DNA from: CAMFTQ01 sp051881615
GTDB lineage: Bacteria; Bacillota; Clostridia; Oscillospirales; Acutalibacteraceae
NCBI GenBank assembly: GCA_051881615.1
Contig: JBJEQF010000016.1
Span: 62,001 to 126,000 of the forward strand
Direction of reading: 5' to 3'
DNA length: 64,000 nt
In this document: piece by piece, positions 47,201-55,429 of the stretch
How positions within the stretch are numbered: the stretch's first letter is position 1
Layout of the letters: every line of letters starts with the position of its first letter
Translations under genes and position numbers: made by a program
Notes under the pieces: generated by a model
What the model saw: only the letters and a program-made list of their open reading frames with translations
What the model was told of the DNA's origin: nothing
The model's database searches: none

Positions 47201-48302
47201 CGCTTATCTCGTTATACGTTGTGCTAAGCTCTGAAAGCTGCTTGTCAAGCTCGCTAAGCTTTTCCTTTGCCGCCTGATAAAGCTCACTGCCCTCGACAGC
47301 GTCTTTTAGCTGTGCCGCAGCATTATCGTATGCGGTCTTTATCTGCTCTAACTTTTCCTTTGTTGCTATTAAGATGCTTTCAGACTCTTTAAACTCAGTT
47401 ATTCTCTTCTGCAAAAGCAGAAGTGCGTCGTATGCTTTTTTCATAAGCTCTCTTTGCGTTGTAAGCTCTGACTGCTTATTTACAAGCTGCAGCTTCATTT
47501 CAAGGAGCTTTGTCTGCTCGCTGTCAAGAGTCGCCTTGCCCTGTGCAAGCTGATTTGCGATTTCCTCTCTTTTATCATTTAACTGCTGTTTGCCGTTTTC
47601 TATCTGAGCTTTGCCGTCTGTCGCCTTGTCTATGCCCTCCTGAAGCTGATTTTTGCCGTCTGTTATTTTATCCTCGGCTTCCTTGAACTTCTTGTTGAGT
47701 GCGTCCTCTATTTTTTTGTTGACCTTATCAAGCTTATCCTGAGAAATTACCACGTTAATTCTCTGCTCAAGCAAGCCCATTGAGTTTACAGACGCAATAC
47801 CCGACACGCCCTCAAGCCTGTTTATTACGTTTTCCTTTACGAAATCAGATACTTCCTGCGTATTTTTGCCGTCTATATCGACTGCATAGGAGGCAACAGG
47901 CAAGACGTTGGGGTTAATCTTCATAATAACGGTCGAGCCTACGCCGTCGGGCATATAGGCTGACACCATATCAATTTTTTCACGTATATCAATACTTGCT
48001 GTATCCATATTTGTACCGTCGGCAAATTCAAGTATCAGCATAGAGTAGTTTGCCGCAGATTTTGAACGGATATCGTTTATATTTTCAATAGTCGCCATCG
48101 ACTGCTCAAGCGGCTTTGAAACAGCCGTTTCTACTGCCTCGGGAGTAGCACCCGGGTATGTAGTCATCAGAAGTACATACGGCAGGTCAAGGCTCGGGAA
48201 TAAATCGGGAGTCATATCAGAAAACGAAACCGCACCGAAAACAAGCACAAGAATTATCGCCACAAATACTGTAAGCGGTTTTTTAACACTGAATTTAGTC
48301 AA
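44268..48302 (-). CDS. RND-family efflux transporter with large coiled-coil insertion
   Basis: A 1344-aa HAE/AcrB-type proton-driven exporter. The standard parts are present: first helix (KPLTVFVAIILVLVFGAVSF), porter domains, helix 4 with proton-relay residues GVGMLVDNSVVVIENIF, and the second half ending in LCGVIVNNGIVLVDYIN. Between residues of about 197 and 508 a heptad-rich coiled coil of some 310 aa replaces the short AcrB segment between 'NELNKF' and 'TPVDVITAIKAQN' (here DKLDKVN ... MDMVSNILKAQNF), that is, inside the docking domain. I favour TTG 48302, 10 bases after AAGGAG; a GTG at 48311 overlaps that site. It is the second gene of the TetR-RND operon. Confidence 0.88.
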   Translation of the reverse strand: MTKFSVKKPLTVFVAIILVLVFGAVSFSDMTPDLFPSLDLPYVLLMTTYPGATPEAVETAVSKPLEQSMATIENINDIRSKSAANYSMLILEFADGTNMDTASIDIREKIDMVSAYMPDGVGSTVIMKINPNVLPVASYAVDIDGKNTQEVSDFVKENVINRLEGVSGIASVNSMGLLEQRINVVISQDKLDKVNKKIEDALNKKFKEAEDKITDGKNQLQEGIDKATDGKAQIENGKQQLNDKREEIANQLAQGKATLDSEQTKLLEMKLQLVNKQSELTTQRELMKKAYDALLLLQKRITEFKESESILIATKEKLEQIKTAYDNAAAQLKDAVEGSELYQAAKEKLSELDKQLSELSTTYNEISERIDKINEALKKTKEGYEKAKEDIAALGAKIEELPEAIKGLEDVIGQLDSGIETIATALTQLEEGKLKIDEAKKQLEIQKSTADFQMNSTYAELVSKESEITATISQLEKTKAELEKSVDELAEKKQEALDNANAEKVITMDMVSNILKAQNFSMPAGYITDDNVDYLVRVGDKVADVVELSNMMLFDMNIDGLSPIFLSDVADVFETDNSDEVFAKINGNNGVMLSFTKQSNYATAEASNNLQSELKELSEENEGLHFTSLMDQGDYIYLVINNVLQNLLLGAALAVIILFIFLRDIKPTIIIAFSIPISLIAAIILMYFSGITLNVISLSGLAVGVGMLVDNSVVVIENIFRLRSKGVPALQAAASGAKQVAGAIASSTLTTVCVFLPIVFVKGLTRQIFTDMALTITFSLLASLVIALSLVPAMSSKMFVNHKEKQHKIFDKLVAVYEKALRFVLGHRAIALITAVILLAGSALGATSRGFSFMPDVAGTELTITAEMPKENTFEETTQTADKILERLYKFKEFETVGGMIGSQTALIGLGGVSSDTSEVSFYAVLDKSKTVNNNELVSRVEDALKDIDAEITVSGGGAMDSMSILTGSGIALKVYCDDLKQLQKSAQDIADIISKVDGVQNVESGIEDTTSEISISVDKQKAMKKGLTVAQVYQQISAEIASEKTATSLTNSDSSELDVVVVSGKNEDYNVDRIKNIQLTYTEKDGETSQEKKVALSEIAQINEGATLSSIDRYNQNRYLSVSAEVADGYITTNVANEVQKAVEGYDKPSGVTLEFSGENENTMQAVFEMVKMLGLAVVFIYLIMVAQFQSLKSPFIVMFTIPLAFTGGFLGLFITGFNISIVSLVGFIMLCGVIVNNGIVLVDYINQLRLDGSTKRAAIIEAGKTRIRPILMTSLTTILGLSTMALGIGSGSQLMQPLAIVCIGGLLYATVMTLFIVPVLYDLFNRKEMKKISDSDVADIDE

Positions 48303-48939
48303 GGCTGTCACTCTCCTTAGTCAATTCCGAAACCGACATCGCTCCGTATCTGAGGAGCTTTTCTGTTCGTACCAGATTATCCTTTACGGCGGCTTTGTCC
48401 TTACCGCAGGCAAATACATCAAATATCGCCTTGAACAGCACCGTCATAAGCGTATCAAATAACGAATGAAGGTCATCTTCGTCTTTTATGCTCAGCATTT
48501 CGAGGTTGATATGTGGAAAAACAGCCGACTTGCAGGGAACTATGTGCCTGTTTTTCAGATAGTCGCTTATCAGGTCGCTGTTCATCTTAAAATTGCTTAT
48601 TATACACTCAATAATTCTGCTGTTGCTCTCTGTTTCGCAAAAATGAATTATTGCGTCAAACAAATCGAAGGGAACCTTGAAAATATCTCCGTTTGATTTT
48701 TCGAGCGATTTTTTGGTAGCGTTCTTCATAAAGGACGAGAAATCCTCTGTTATAATCTGAATTAAGTCCACCTTATCGTCAAAATACTGATAAAAGCTTC
48801 CGCGTGAGATATTCGCCTCCTGAACAATGCGGTTGATAGAAATTCTCTCGGCAGGCGAGCGTGAAAATTCAAGCCTGATTGCCCTGATTATTCGTTCTCT
48901 TTTTTCCTTTGGCAGATTGTAAAACGTCTGCTTAATCAT
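48295..48939 (-). CDS. TetR/AcrR-family repressor of the RND operon
   Basis: A 214-aa regulator. The N-terminal helix-turn-helix is RISINRIVQEANISRGSFYQYF (shown in part: INRIVQEANISRGSFYQYF), followed by the linker helix DKVDLIQIITEDF and an all-helical ligand-binding domain (about 70-205). Two adjacent palindromes directly downstream of the -10 box of its own promoter suggest autorepression, lifted by an RND substrate. Its last codons overlap the RND start by a few bases. Shine-Dalgarno AAAGGAATGGTATT precedes the ATG. Confidence 0.9.
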   Translation of the reverse strand: MIKQTFYNLPKEKRERIIRAIRLEFSRSPAERISINRIVQEANISRGSFYQYFDDKVDLIQIITEDFSSFMKNATKKSLEKSNGDIFKVPFDLFDAIIHFCETESNSRIIECIISNFKMNSDLISDYLKNRHIVPCKSAVFPHINLEMLSIKDEDDLHSLFDTLMTVLFKAIFDVFACGKDKAAVKDNLVRTEKLLRYGAMSVSELTKESDSLD

Positions 48940-48974
48940 AATACCATTCCTTTCAAAACAAAGCGTTCACCTAT

Positions 48975-49004
48975 ATGACAAGTTGTCATATGACAGGTTG
49001 TCAT
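48975..49004. promoter_or_regulatory. tandem 15-bp TetR operators
   Basis: ATGACAAGTTGTCAT (48975-48989) is directly followed by ATGACAGGTTGTCAT (48990-49004). Both are palindromes around a central base, with one mismatch pair in the second, spaced 15 bp centre to centre. They cover the predicted transcription start of the TetR-RND operon. Confidence 0.88.
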
Positions 49005-49005
49005 A

Positions 49006-49034
49006 ATTATATATACATATTTTTTATTTGTCAA
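49006..49034 (-). promoter_or_regulatory. consensus promoter of the TetR-RND operon
   Basis: On the minus strand TTGACA (49034-49029), a 17-bp spacer and TATAAT (49011-49006): an exact consensus, directly followed by the operators. Confidence 0.9.
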
Positions 49035-49096
49035 TAAAATTTAAGCCTTTGTTTGTCAAAATATCGTAATTGTTCGGCGGTTTCAAACAAAATAAG

Positions 49097-49136
49097 GTAA
49101 AAACCCGAACAGCCGTCCCATAAGCGGAACGGCTGT
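49097..49136 (-). terminator. terminator of the EF-G-like gene
   Basis: On the minus strand ACAGCCGT...ACGGCTGT (49136-49109) forms an 8-bp stem with an inner GTTCC/GGAC-type extension, followed by TCGGGTTTTT. Confidence 0.72.
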
Positions 49137-49162
49137 CTTTGACTTTTTTATCTGTTTAATAA

Positions 49163-51232
49163 TTATTCTGCATTTTCTGCCTTTGCCTGCTCTATAACCT
49201 TTTGTGCAACAACTGCAGGAGCGTCCTCGTAACGCTCAAATTCAAAGGTAAAGCTTCCTCTGCCCTGCGTTACCTGACGAAGATATATTGCAAAGTCGCT
49301 CATCTGCGCCATAGGAACCTCTGCCTCTACAACCTGCATACCGTCCTCGCCGGGGTTCATACCCATAACTCTGCCGCGGCGCTTGTTTACCTCGCCCATT
49401 ACGTCACCCATATTGCTGTCGGGTACTGTTGCCTTTAGGTAGCCGATAGGCTCTAAAAGCGTCGGTGAAGCCTGTGGCATACCGTTTTTGTATGCGATTG
49501 AAGCCGCCATTTTAAACGACATTTCTGATGAATCTACAGGGTGGTATGAGCCGTCATAAAGAGTTGCCTTGAGTCCTACAACGGGGTAGCCTGCAAGAGG
49601 ACCTTTTTTGATTGACTCACGCAGTCCCTTTTCAACTGCCGGGAAGAAGCCCTTAGGAACTGAACCGCCGACAATTTTTTCGGCAAATTCAAGTCCGTCA
49701 CAGTCGCAGGGCTCAAATTTAATCCATACATCGCCGAACTGTCCGTGACCGCCCGACTGCTTTTTATGTCTGCCCTGAACCTCGACCGACTTACGGATAG
49801 TTTCTCTGTAGGCAACCTTCGGAGTTTTCAGAACAACGTCAATGTTATACTTGTTTTTAAGCTTTGATACAACAACGTCAAGATGCTGTTCGCCCATACC
49901 CGAAATAACCATTTCGTGTGTTTCGTTGTTAGTTACAAGCTTGATTGTCGGGTCCTCCTCCATCAGCTTTGCAACGCCCTGTGCAACCTTTTCTTCATCG
50001 CCCTTTGTCTTTGGGAAGATTGCCATTGAATAGCAGGGATTCGGATATGTAATGCCGTCAAGCACTACCTTTCTGAGCGGTGAGCAGAGCGTGTCGCCTG
50101 TTTTTGCGCCCATAAGCTTCGGTATTGCGCCTATGTCGCCTGCGCCGATATAAGCTGCGTCCTCCTGCTTTTTGCCCCTTACGGTCAGCACCTTTGTAAT
50201 ACGCTCCTGATTGCCTGTGCGCATATTGATAAGCGGAGTATCGGCTGATACCTTGCCCGATATTACCTTTATATATGACAGCTTGCCGACAAACGGATCC
50301 ATAACCGTCTTGAATATTACAGCGGCTGCTGCGCCGTTTTCGTTTACAGAGATTTCAACAGGCTCGCCGTCTGTGTCTGCACCTATTTCGCCGCCCTTGT
50401 CGGCAGATTTCGGTGCAAGCCATGTAAGGCTGTTTAACAGCTGGTCAATAGCAAACGTGTTTTGTGCGTCACCGCAGAAAACAGGGTAAATTGTGCCGTC
50501 CTTAACACCCTGACTTACGCCCAAGATGATTTCCTCGGGTGTGAACTCCTCGCCCATAATGAACTTATCAAGAAGCTCCTCCGATGTTTCTGCAACTGCC
50601 TCCTTGATAGCTACACGCAGACCCTCAAGACGGTTGCCCATATCAGGCATATCGGTAGGCATTACCTTGCCGTTTTCGTATTTATAAGCCTTGTATTCAA
50701 ACAGGTTTACATAGATATTAGCCTGACCGTCAACAATGTAGGGAACGATAACAGGACAAACGGCTGGGCCGAAGGTAGCCTTTAGCGTTTCAAATACACG
50801 GTAGAAGCGGGCGCTCTCGTCACACAGACCGTTTACAAAGAACACCTTTGTAAGACCTGCCTTTGTAGCTGCCTTTACAGCCTTTTCTGTGCCGACATTA
50901 ACGCCGTCCTTGCCCGATACTACAATCAAAGCAGTGTCTGCCGCACGAATACCCTCATACAGACCGCCCTCAAAGTCAAAAAGTCCGGGAGTGTCGATAA
51001 GGTTGATTTTTGTATTCTTCCATTCAAGCGGAGCTACTGCCGACAGAACGGAGGTTTTTCTTTTGATTTCCTCAGAATCGTAGTCAAGAACAGTGTTGCC
51101 GTCTGATATTTTACCTAATCTGTCAGATGCGCCTGCAAGATAAAGCATAGATTCTGCAACAGATGTTTTTCCGCTGCCGCTGTGACCTGCAACGGCAATA
51201 TTTATAATTTTTTTAGCGTCATACTGTTTCAA
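49163..51232 (-). CDS. EF-G-like translation GTPase paralogue
   Basis: A 689-aa EF-G-type protein with all five EF-G domains. G1 is AVAGHSGSGKTSVAESML and G3 LIDTPGLFDFEGG. The usual G4 NKxD is replaced by VNGLCDES, so guanine recognition is probably altered. The C-terminal half is conserved (YRETIRKSVEVQGRHKKQSG; MGMNPGEDGMQVVEAEVPM). It belongs to the clostridial EF-G-like group that exists beside the true fusA of the str operon, with unclear function. The start is TTG 51232, with AAAAGGAG upstream. Confidence 0.85.
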   Translation of the reverse strand: MKQYDAKKIINIAVAGHSGSGKTSVAESMLYLAGASDRLGKISDGNTVLDYDSEEIKRKTSVLSAVAPLEWKNTKINLIDTPGLFDFEGGLYEGIRAADTALIVVSGKDGVNVGTEKAVKAATKAGLTKVFFVNGLCDESARFYRVFETLKATFGPAVCPVIVPYIVDGQANIYVNLFEYKAYKYENGKVMPTDMPDMGNRLEGLRVAIKEAVAETSEELLDKFIMGEEFTPEEIILGVSQGVKDGTIYPVFCGDAQNTFAIDQLLNSLTWLAPKSADKGGEIGADTDGEPVEISVNENGAAAAVIFKTVMDPFVGKLSYIKVISGKVSADTPLINMRTGNQERITKVLTVRGKKQEDAAYIGAGDIGAIPKLMGAKTGDTLCSPLRKVVLDGITYPNPCYSMAIFPKTKGDEEKVAQGVAKLMEEDPTIKLVTNNETHEMVISGMGEQHLDVVVSKLKNKYNIDVVLKTPKVAYRETIRKSVEVQGRHKKQSGGHGQFGDVWIKFEPCDCDGLEFAEKIVGGSVPKGFFPAVEKGLRESIKKGPLAGYPVVGLKATLYDGSYHPVDSSEMSFKMAASIAYKNGMPQASPTLLEPIGYLKATVPDSNMGDVMGEVNKRRGRVMGMNPGEDGMQVVEAEVPMAQMSDFAIYLRQVTQGRGSFTFEFERYEDAPAVVAQKVIEQAKAENAE

Positions 51233-51328
51233 AGCAAAAAACTCCTTTTCACCCTGTTGCGAGATAATAGTATATAATTCGTCAAAAAACAGGGCAATAT
51301 TTACAATTACCTAAGTAATCGCTTGATA

Positions 51329-51357
51329 ATTATATCACATTTGTATAAAAAAGACAA
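51329..51357 (-). promoter_or_regulatory. promoter of the EF-G-like gene
   Basis: On the minus strand TTGTCT (51357-51352), a 17-bp spacer and TATAAT (51334-51329), about 97 bp upstream of the TTG start. CCCTGTT / AACAGGG can pair within the leader. Confidence 0.7.
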
Positions 51358-51376
51358 TAGGGATAAATTTGTCCCC

Positions 51377-51413
51377 AAAAAAATTCGCCCCTTGACCAAT
51401 AAATCAAGGAGCG
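51377..51413 (-). terminator. terminator downstream of ilvD
   Basis: On the minus strand CGCTCCTTGA (51413-51404) pairs with TCAAGGGGCG (51395-51386), with one U-G pair, and is followed by AATTTTTTT. It lies 108 bp after the ilvD stop; a weaker 7-bp hairpin (CGGTTTG / CAAACCG) lies between. Confidence 0.82.
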
Positions 51414-51521
51414 AGTTGTGCAAAATGTATATCGTTTTAAAACAAAAGCATTGATGTTACAAAAATCACTTTTAATATTTGTGCAGTTTAACAAGCGGTT
51501 TGTAATGTTTGCACAAACCGA

Positions 51522-53180
51522 TTATTCAAGCACTGCACCTGTTGAGCCTGATGTAACAAGCTTTGCGTAACGTGCAAGGTAGCCTGTTGTAATGCGTGGC
51601 TGACGCGGCTTCCACATAGCTCTTCTTTCTGCGAGTACTTCGTCTGATACAAGGATATTGATTGTATTTGCGTTGATGTCAATTTCAATCATATCGCCCT
51701 CTTCGATAAGAGCAATGTTACCGCCGACTGCCGCCTCAGGTGAAACGTGACCGATTGCAGCACCTCTTGTAGCGCCCGAGAAACGTCCGTCAGTGATAAG
51801 TGCTACACTGCTGCCCAGTCCGCTGCCCATAATTGCAGAGGTAGGGTTGAGCATTTCTCTCATACCGGGGCCGCCCTTAGGTCCTTCGTAGCGGATAACT
51901 ACAACCTCGCCGGGGTTGATTTTGCCGTCATAAATTGCGTTGAGTGCGTCCTCTTCACAGTCAAACACACGTGCCTTACCCTTGTGGCACATCATCTCGG
52001 GAGCAACTGCGCTTCTCTTTACAACACAGCCGTCGGGAGCAAGGTTGCCCTTGAGAACGGCAATACCGCCTGTTTTGCTGTATGGGTTTTCAACTGTTCT
52101 GATAATTTCCGTATCCTTGATTTCACAGCCCTCGATATTCTCGCCGACTGTCTTGCCTGTGCAGGTGAGTACATCGGTGTTAAGAAGCGACAGCTTTGAA
52201 AGCTCGTGCATAACTGCGTAAACACCGCCTGCCTCGTTTAACTGCTCAATAAAGTGGTCGCCTGCCGGTGCTAAGTGGCAGAGGTTAGGAGTTTTTGCAG
52301 AAATTTCATTTGCAATATCAAGGTGCAGATCAATACCGCATTCGTGAGCGATAGCAGGCAGATGGAGCATACTGTTTGTACTGCAGCCTAGAGCCATATC
52401 AACTGTAAGAGCGTTTTCAAATGCCTTTTCAGTCATAATGTCACGTGGGCGGATATTGTTTTTAACAAGCTCCATAATCTGCATACCTGCGTGCTTAGCA
52501 AGCTGTAAACGCTGTGAGTAAACAGCAGGGATTGTGCCGTTGCCGCGAAGTCCCATACCTAAAACCTCTGTCAGGCAGTTCATACTGTTTGCAGTAAACA
52601 TACCTGAACAGGAGCCGCAGGTCGGGCAAGCCTTGTTTTCATATTCAGAGAGCTTTTCCTCGTCAATTTCGCCTACCTTGTAGCGAGAAACAGCTTCGGA
52701 AACTGTTGAGTAGCTGATTTTCTTTCCGTCAACTGTTCCTGCAAGCATTGGGCCGCCGCTTACGAAAATTGCAGGGATATTAAGTCTTGCGGCAGCCATA
52801 AGCATACCGGGAACGTTTTTGTCGCAGTTAGGCACCATAACAAGACCGTCAAAGGCGTGAGCCTTTGTCATAGCCTCTGTTGAGTCTGCTACAAGCTCAC
52901 GTGTAACGAGCGAGTACTTCATACCCTCGTGTCCCATTGCAATACCGTCGCAAACTGCGATTGCAGGGAATACGATAGGCACACCGCCTGCCTGTGCAAC
53001 GCCGAGCTTTACAGCCTGAACAACCTTGTCGATGTTCATATGACCGGGTACTATGTCATTCTGTGAGCTTACAATACCGATAAGCGGCTTGCCGATTTCT
53101 TCGTCTGTCAGTCCCAGAGCGTGGAGTAATGTGCGCTGAGGGGCGGCATTTATTCCTTTTGTAATTTTTTCACTGTTCAT
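51522..53180 (-). CDS. ilvD: dihydroxy-acid dehydratase
   Basis: Fe-S enzyme that dehydrates 2,3-dihydroxy-isovalerate and -methylvalerate in branched-chain amino-acid synthesis. The 552-aa length is normal. Cluster and metal ligands lie in MVPNCDKNVPGMLMAA and ACPTCGSCSGMFTANSMN; other landmarks are ALGCSTNSMLHLPAIAHE, IRYEGPKGGPGMREMLNPTS and ALITDGRFSGATRGAAIGHVSPEAA (in part). It works downstream of IlvB (29793) and IlvC (not seen). Its own promoter and a long leader precede it. Confidence 0.96.
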   Translation of the reverse strand: MNSEKITKGINAAPQRTLLHALGLTDEEIGKPLIGIVSSQNDIVPGHMNIDKVVQAVKLGVAQAGGVPIVFPAIAVCDGIAMGHEGMKYSLVTRELVADSTEAMTKAHAFDGLVMVPNCDKNVPGMLMAAARLNIPAIFVSGGPMLAGTVDGKKISYSTVSEAVSRYKVGEIDEEKLSEYENKACPTCGSCSGMFTANSMNCLTEVLGMGLRGNGTIPAVYSQRLQLAKHAGMQIMELVKNNIRPRDIMTEKAFENALTVDMALGCSTNSMLHLPAIAHECGIDLHLDIANEISAKTPNLCHLAPAGDHFIEQLNEAGGVYAVMHELSKLSLLNTDVLTCTGKTVGENIEGCEIKDTEIIRTVENPYSKTGGIAVLKGNLAPDGCVVKRSAVAPEMMCHKGKARVFDCEEDALNAIYDGKINPGEVVVIRYEGPKGGPGMREMLNPTSAIMGSGLGSSVALITDGRFSGATRGAAIGHVSPEAAVGGNIALIEEGDMIEIDINANTINILVSDEVLAERRAMWKPRQPRITTGYLARYAKLVTSGSTGAVLE

Positions 53181-53260
53181 AATGCTTCCGCCTTTCTGCC
53201 GCCTGTTCGGCGGTGTTGTGTATTAGTATAAAATTATTGATTTATACGTACTTCAAGGCA

Positions 53261-53289
53261 ATTATAGCACATCAAAAACAGTTTTTCAA
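53261..53289 (-). promoter_or_regulatory. promoter of ilvD
   Basis: On the minus strand TTGAAA (53289-53284), a 17-bp spacer and TATAAT (53266-53261). The leader of about 75 nt holds a small CGCC/GGCG hairpin; no T-box is recognisable. Confidence 0.8.
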
Positions 53290-53313
53290 CAGGTTAAGAT
53301 ATTTTACGTATTT

Positions 53314-54003
53314 TTACTGTCCTGCATTCTGATTTACAATTTGAATATACACATCATTCGGCAGCATCGGCACTTCAAGTGACGCTATCGTTTCATCTGA
53401 CAGTGCGAGCTTTTCTGCAAACTCCTTGCCTGCCTTTACAAATTTTTCAAGCAGCGGCTTTGTCAGCGGCTCTGCCTCGGGAACGCTCAGCATAGGCGTT
53501 TCGGGCACGCAGACTGTTGTCAGGTTTATCGGGAACATATTTGCGCACTGCATTCTTAAAGCGTCAAAGTTGCCGTTCCAGTTCGGGAAGCCGCAGCCGC
53601 ACAACACTACATAATGCTTTTCTGTAAAGTCAATGAGCGTTTCGTGTCTTACTACACCGTTTTCCTCCTTCATATTCATTTTTGCAAGCGGAATAGTCCT
53701 GTCAACTACCGCCTTCAGATGTGACGGCATACCGTAGCAATAAAGCGGAAAGCTCCAGATTACCACGTCCGACTCAATGATTTTTGATAATATTTCATTC
53801 TGAAAATCATTCTGAACGCATTTTCCTTTCTGCATTTTCCAGCAGGCAAAACAGCCTGTGCAAGGCTTAATTTCCTTTTCTATTACATTGATAATTTCTA
53901 TCTGATGCTCGCCTGTTTCTTTAATGCCCTTAATAAATGCGTTTGTCATATGCATTGTGTCGCTTTTAGCCTTTGGACTGCCGTTTAATACTAATACTTT
54001 CAT
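53314..54003 (-). CDS. NAD(P)H-dependent FMN reductase-like flavoprotein
   Basis: A 229-aa flavodoxin-fold protein: KVLVLNGSPKAKSDTMHMTN is the FMN phosphate loop. A cysteine cluster PCTGCFACWKMQKGKC resembles that of iron-sulfur flavoproteins, and VVIWSFPLYCYGMPSHLKAV is the second flavin loop. It probably reduces flavins, quinones or xenobiotics, or carries electrons, in the cytoplasm. ATG 54003 follows GGGAGGTAATTCT; the frame to 54036 lacks a site. Confidence 0.85.
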   Translation of the reverse strand: MKVLVLNGSPKAKSDTMHMTNAFIKGIKETGEHQIEIINVIEKEIKPCTGCFACWKMQKGKCVQNDFQNEILSKIIESDVVIWSFPLYCYGMPSHLKAVVDRTIPLAKMNMKEENGVVRHETLIDFTEKHYVVLCGCGFPNWNGNFDALRMQCANMFPINLTTVCVPETPMLSVPEAEPLTKPLLEKFVKAGKEFAEKLALSDETIASLEVPMLPNDVYIQIVNQNAGQ

Positions 54004-54085
54004 AGAATTACCTCCCATTTTTTGTAATTGTAACACACGAAACTGAATGTTTCAACAATTACAGACAAGTTCTCTGCTCTACAGC

Positions 54086-54119
54086 AAAAAAACAGCACAG
54101 GCATAGCTTTGCCTGTGCT
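54086..54119 (-). terminator. terminator of the type IV pilus operon
   Basis: A perfect 10-bp stem (AGCACAGGCA with TGCCTGTGCT) is followed on the minus strand by GTTTTTTTG. It lies directly after the last prepilin gene. Confidence 0.92.
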
Positions 54120-54127
54120 TGGTAAAA

Positions 54128-54868
54128 TTATCCTCTGTTTACGCTTTCTCTGTTTGTCGTGCGTAGACGGAGATGGTTTGTCGAAGCCGCTGTAGTGGCG
54201 TTCTTTGTTGTAATAGAAAACACGTTATTAAGCGACAGTCCGTCAAATTTCGAAGAGCTTGTAAAGTTATTTAATACTACACCGCTGTCTATCTGGTAGC
54301 TATACGGCTTTGACTGTGTGCCGTAAATCGTTGTTATAGTAAATTCAAGCAGATACTTATCAGTTCCCGGTGCAATATTTAGCCTCTTGAGTTTAAAATC
54401 AACCTGCTTAACGTTCTCAACAGTTGTTATTTCCTTTACGTTGTAGCCACTAACGCTTGCACTTGTCGGATCAAAGGATGCAAAAACGATAGTGTTGTCA
54501 CGTGACGAATCGGCATAGACAAACATATCGACCTTATCTCCGCAGCTGAGCTTTGCGTTCATAAAGCCGTCAGGGTGTGTACCTGAATCATACTTTGTGA
54601 AGGTCGGCTTTGAAGTATAAGCCTCAAGCTGTGTTGCCGTGTTGGCATAAACCGATATCTGCTGATTAAGCACGGCACAGGTTCGCTGTGATTGCGACAC
54701 CATATTGCCGTGGGCGGCAACCTTTGTCATAGCAAACATACCGCTCAGACAGCTTGACGAAATGATTGCAAGAATTGCAATTACGGCTACAAGCTCAACA
54801 AGAGTTGAACCCCTTTTTGACCTTGCAGGGCGAGAGCGTTTGCGAAGTCTTTTAATTATTTTATTCAT
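54128..54868 (-). CDS. type IV prepilin-like protein
   Basis: A 246-aa pseudopilin. A long basic leader ends at a class III signal site, KRG-STLVELVAVIAILAIISS, with glutamate at +5 of the mature chain, followed by the hydrophobic assembly helix. The remaining 190 residues form a beta-rich globular domain of unknown type. It is the last gene of the pilus operon and is processed by the prepilin peptidase encoded at 62154. It could be the major pilin or a minor one; its larger size favours a minor pilin. Confidence 0.85.
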   Translation of the reverse strand: MNKIIKRLRKRSRPARSKRGSTLVELVAVIAILAIISSSCLSGMFAMTKVAAHGNMVSQSQRTCAVLNQQISVYANTATQLEAYTSKPTFTKYDSGTHPDGFMNAKLSCGDKVDMFVYADSSRDNTIVFASFDPTSASVSGYNVKEITTVENVKQVDFKLKRLNIAPGTDKYLLEFTITTIYGTQSKPYSYQIDSGVVLNNFTSSSKFDGLSLNNVFSITTKNATTAASTNHLRLRTTNRESVNRG

Positions 54869-54880
54869 CGCCGTTCCCCC

Positions 54881-55429
54881 TTACTCAGCAAGCGCAGGCT
54901 TTGAAATAATGCCCTCGCAATAGGAATGTTCGCCCTTGTCGCTGTAGTAAACATATGATGTTACGTTGTAGGAAATAAACTTTTTACTGTTTGCTGTATA
55001 TTCACCTGATTTTTCAACGGTAAAAAATACTTTTCCCGAAACGCCTGTTTTGCTCTTAGCGTCTGCTTTTGTATCGCACTGTGTAATATCGGGAATGTCA
55101 TTCTTGAGATTATTTATAACAGCGTCATCAAGCTTGTAATCGTTGGTTGTTGCACCGCTTGCAAAAAGCTTGTTTTTAGTAGCGTCAGCACCGGTTTCTT
55201 CCGGCTCGTTTGACGGGATATTTTCAACATATGCCATTATAATGTCGCAATACTCCTGTGCCTTTGCAGACGCCTTATCCTGAGAGCTGCCCTTCATAAT
55301 TGATGTGTGGCTTATTGCAAGAGCCGACGCAGTACACGATACCGCTATAGCCATAATCACAACTGCACACAGAAGCTCCAGCAGGGACATACCTTTTTTA
55401 CTTTTAAAGTAAGCTGAATTTATGCTCAT
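54881..55429 (-). CDS. type IV prepilin-like protein
   Basis: A 182-aa pseudopilin with class III signal SKKG-MSLLELLCAVVIMAIAV, glutamate at +5, and a globular C-terminal domain (about 45-182). Its ATG overlaps the stop of the preceding gene by one base (TGATG), so they are translationally coupled. Probably a GspI/GspJ-like minor pilin or the principal subunit; sequence alone does not decide. Confidence 0.85.
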   Translation of the reverse strand: MSINSAYFKSKKGMSLLELLCAVVIMAIAVSCTASALAISHTSIMKGSSQDKASAKAQEYCDIIMAYVENIPSNEPEETGADATKNKLFASGATTNDYKLDDAVINNLKNDIPDITQCDTKADAKSKTGVSGKVFFTVEKSGEYTANSKKFISYNVTSYVYYSDKGEHSYCEGIISKPALAE

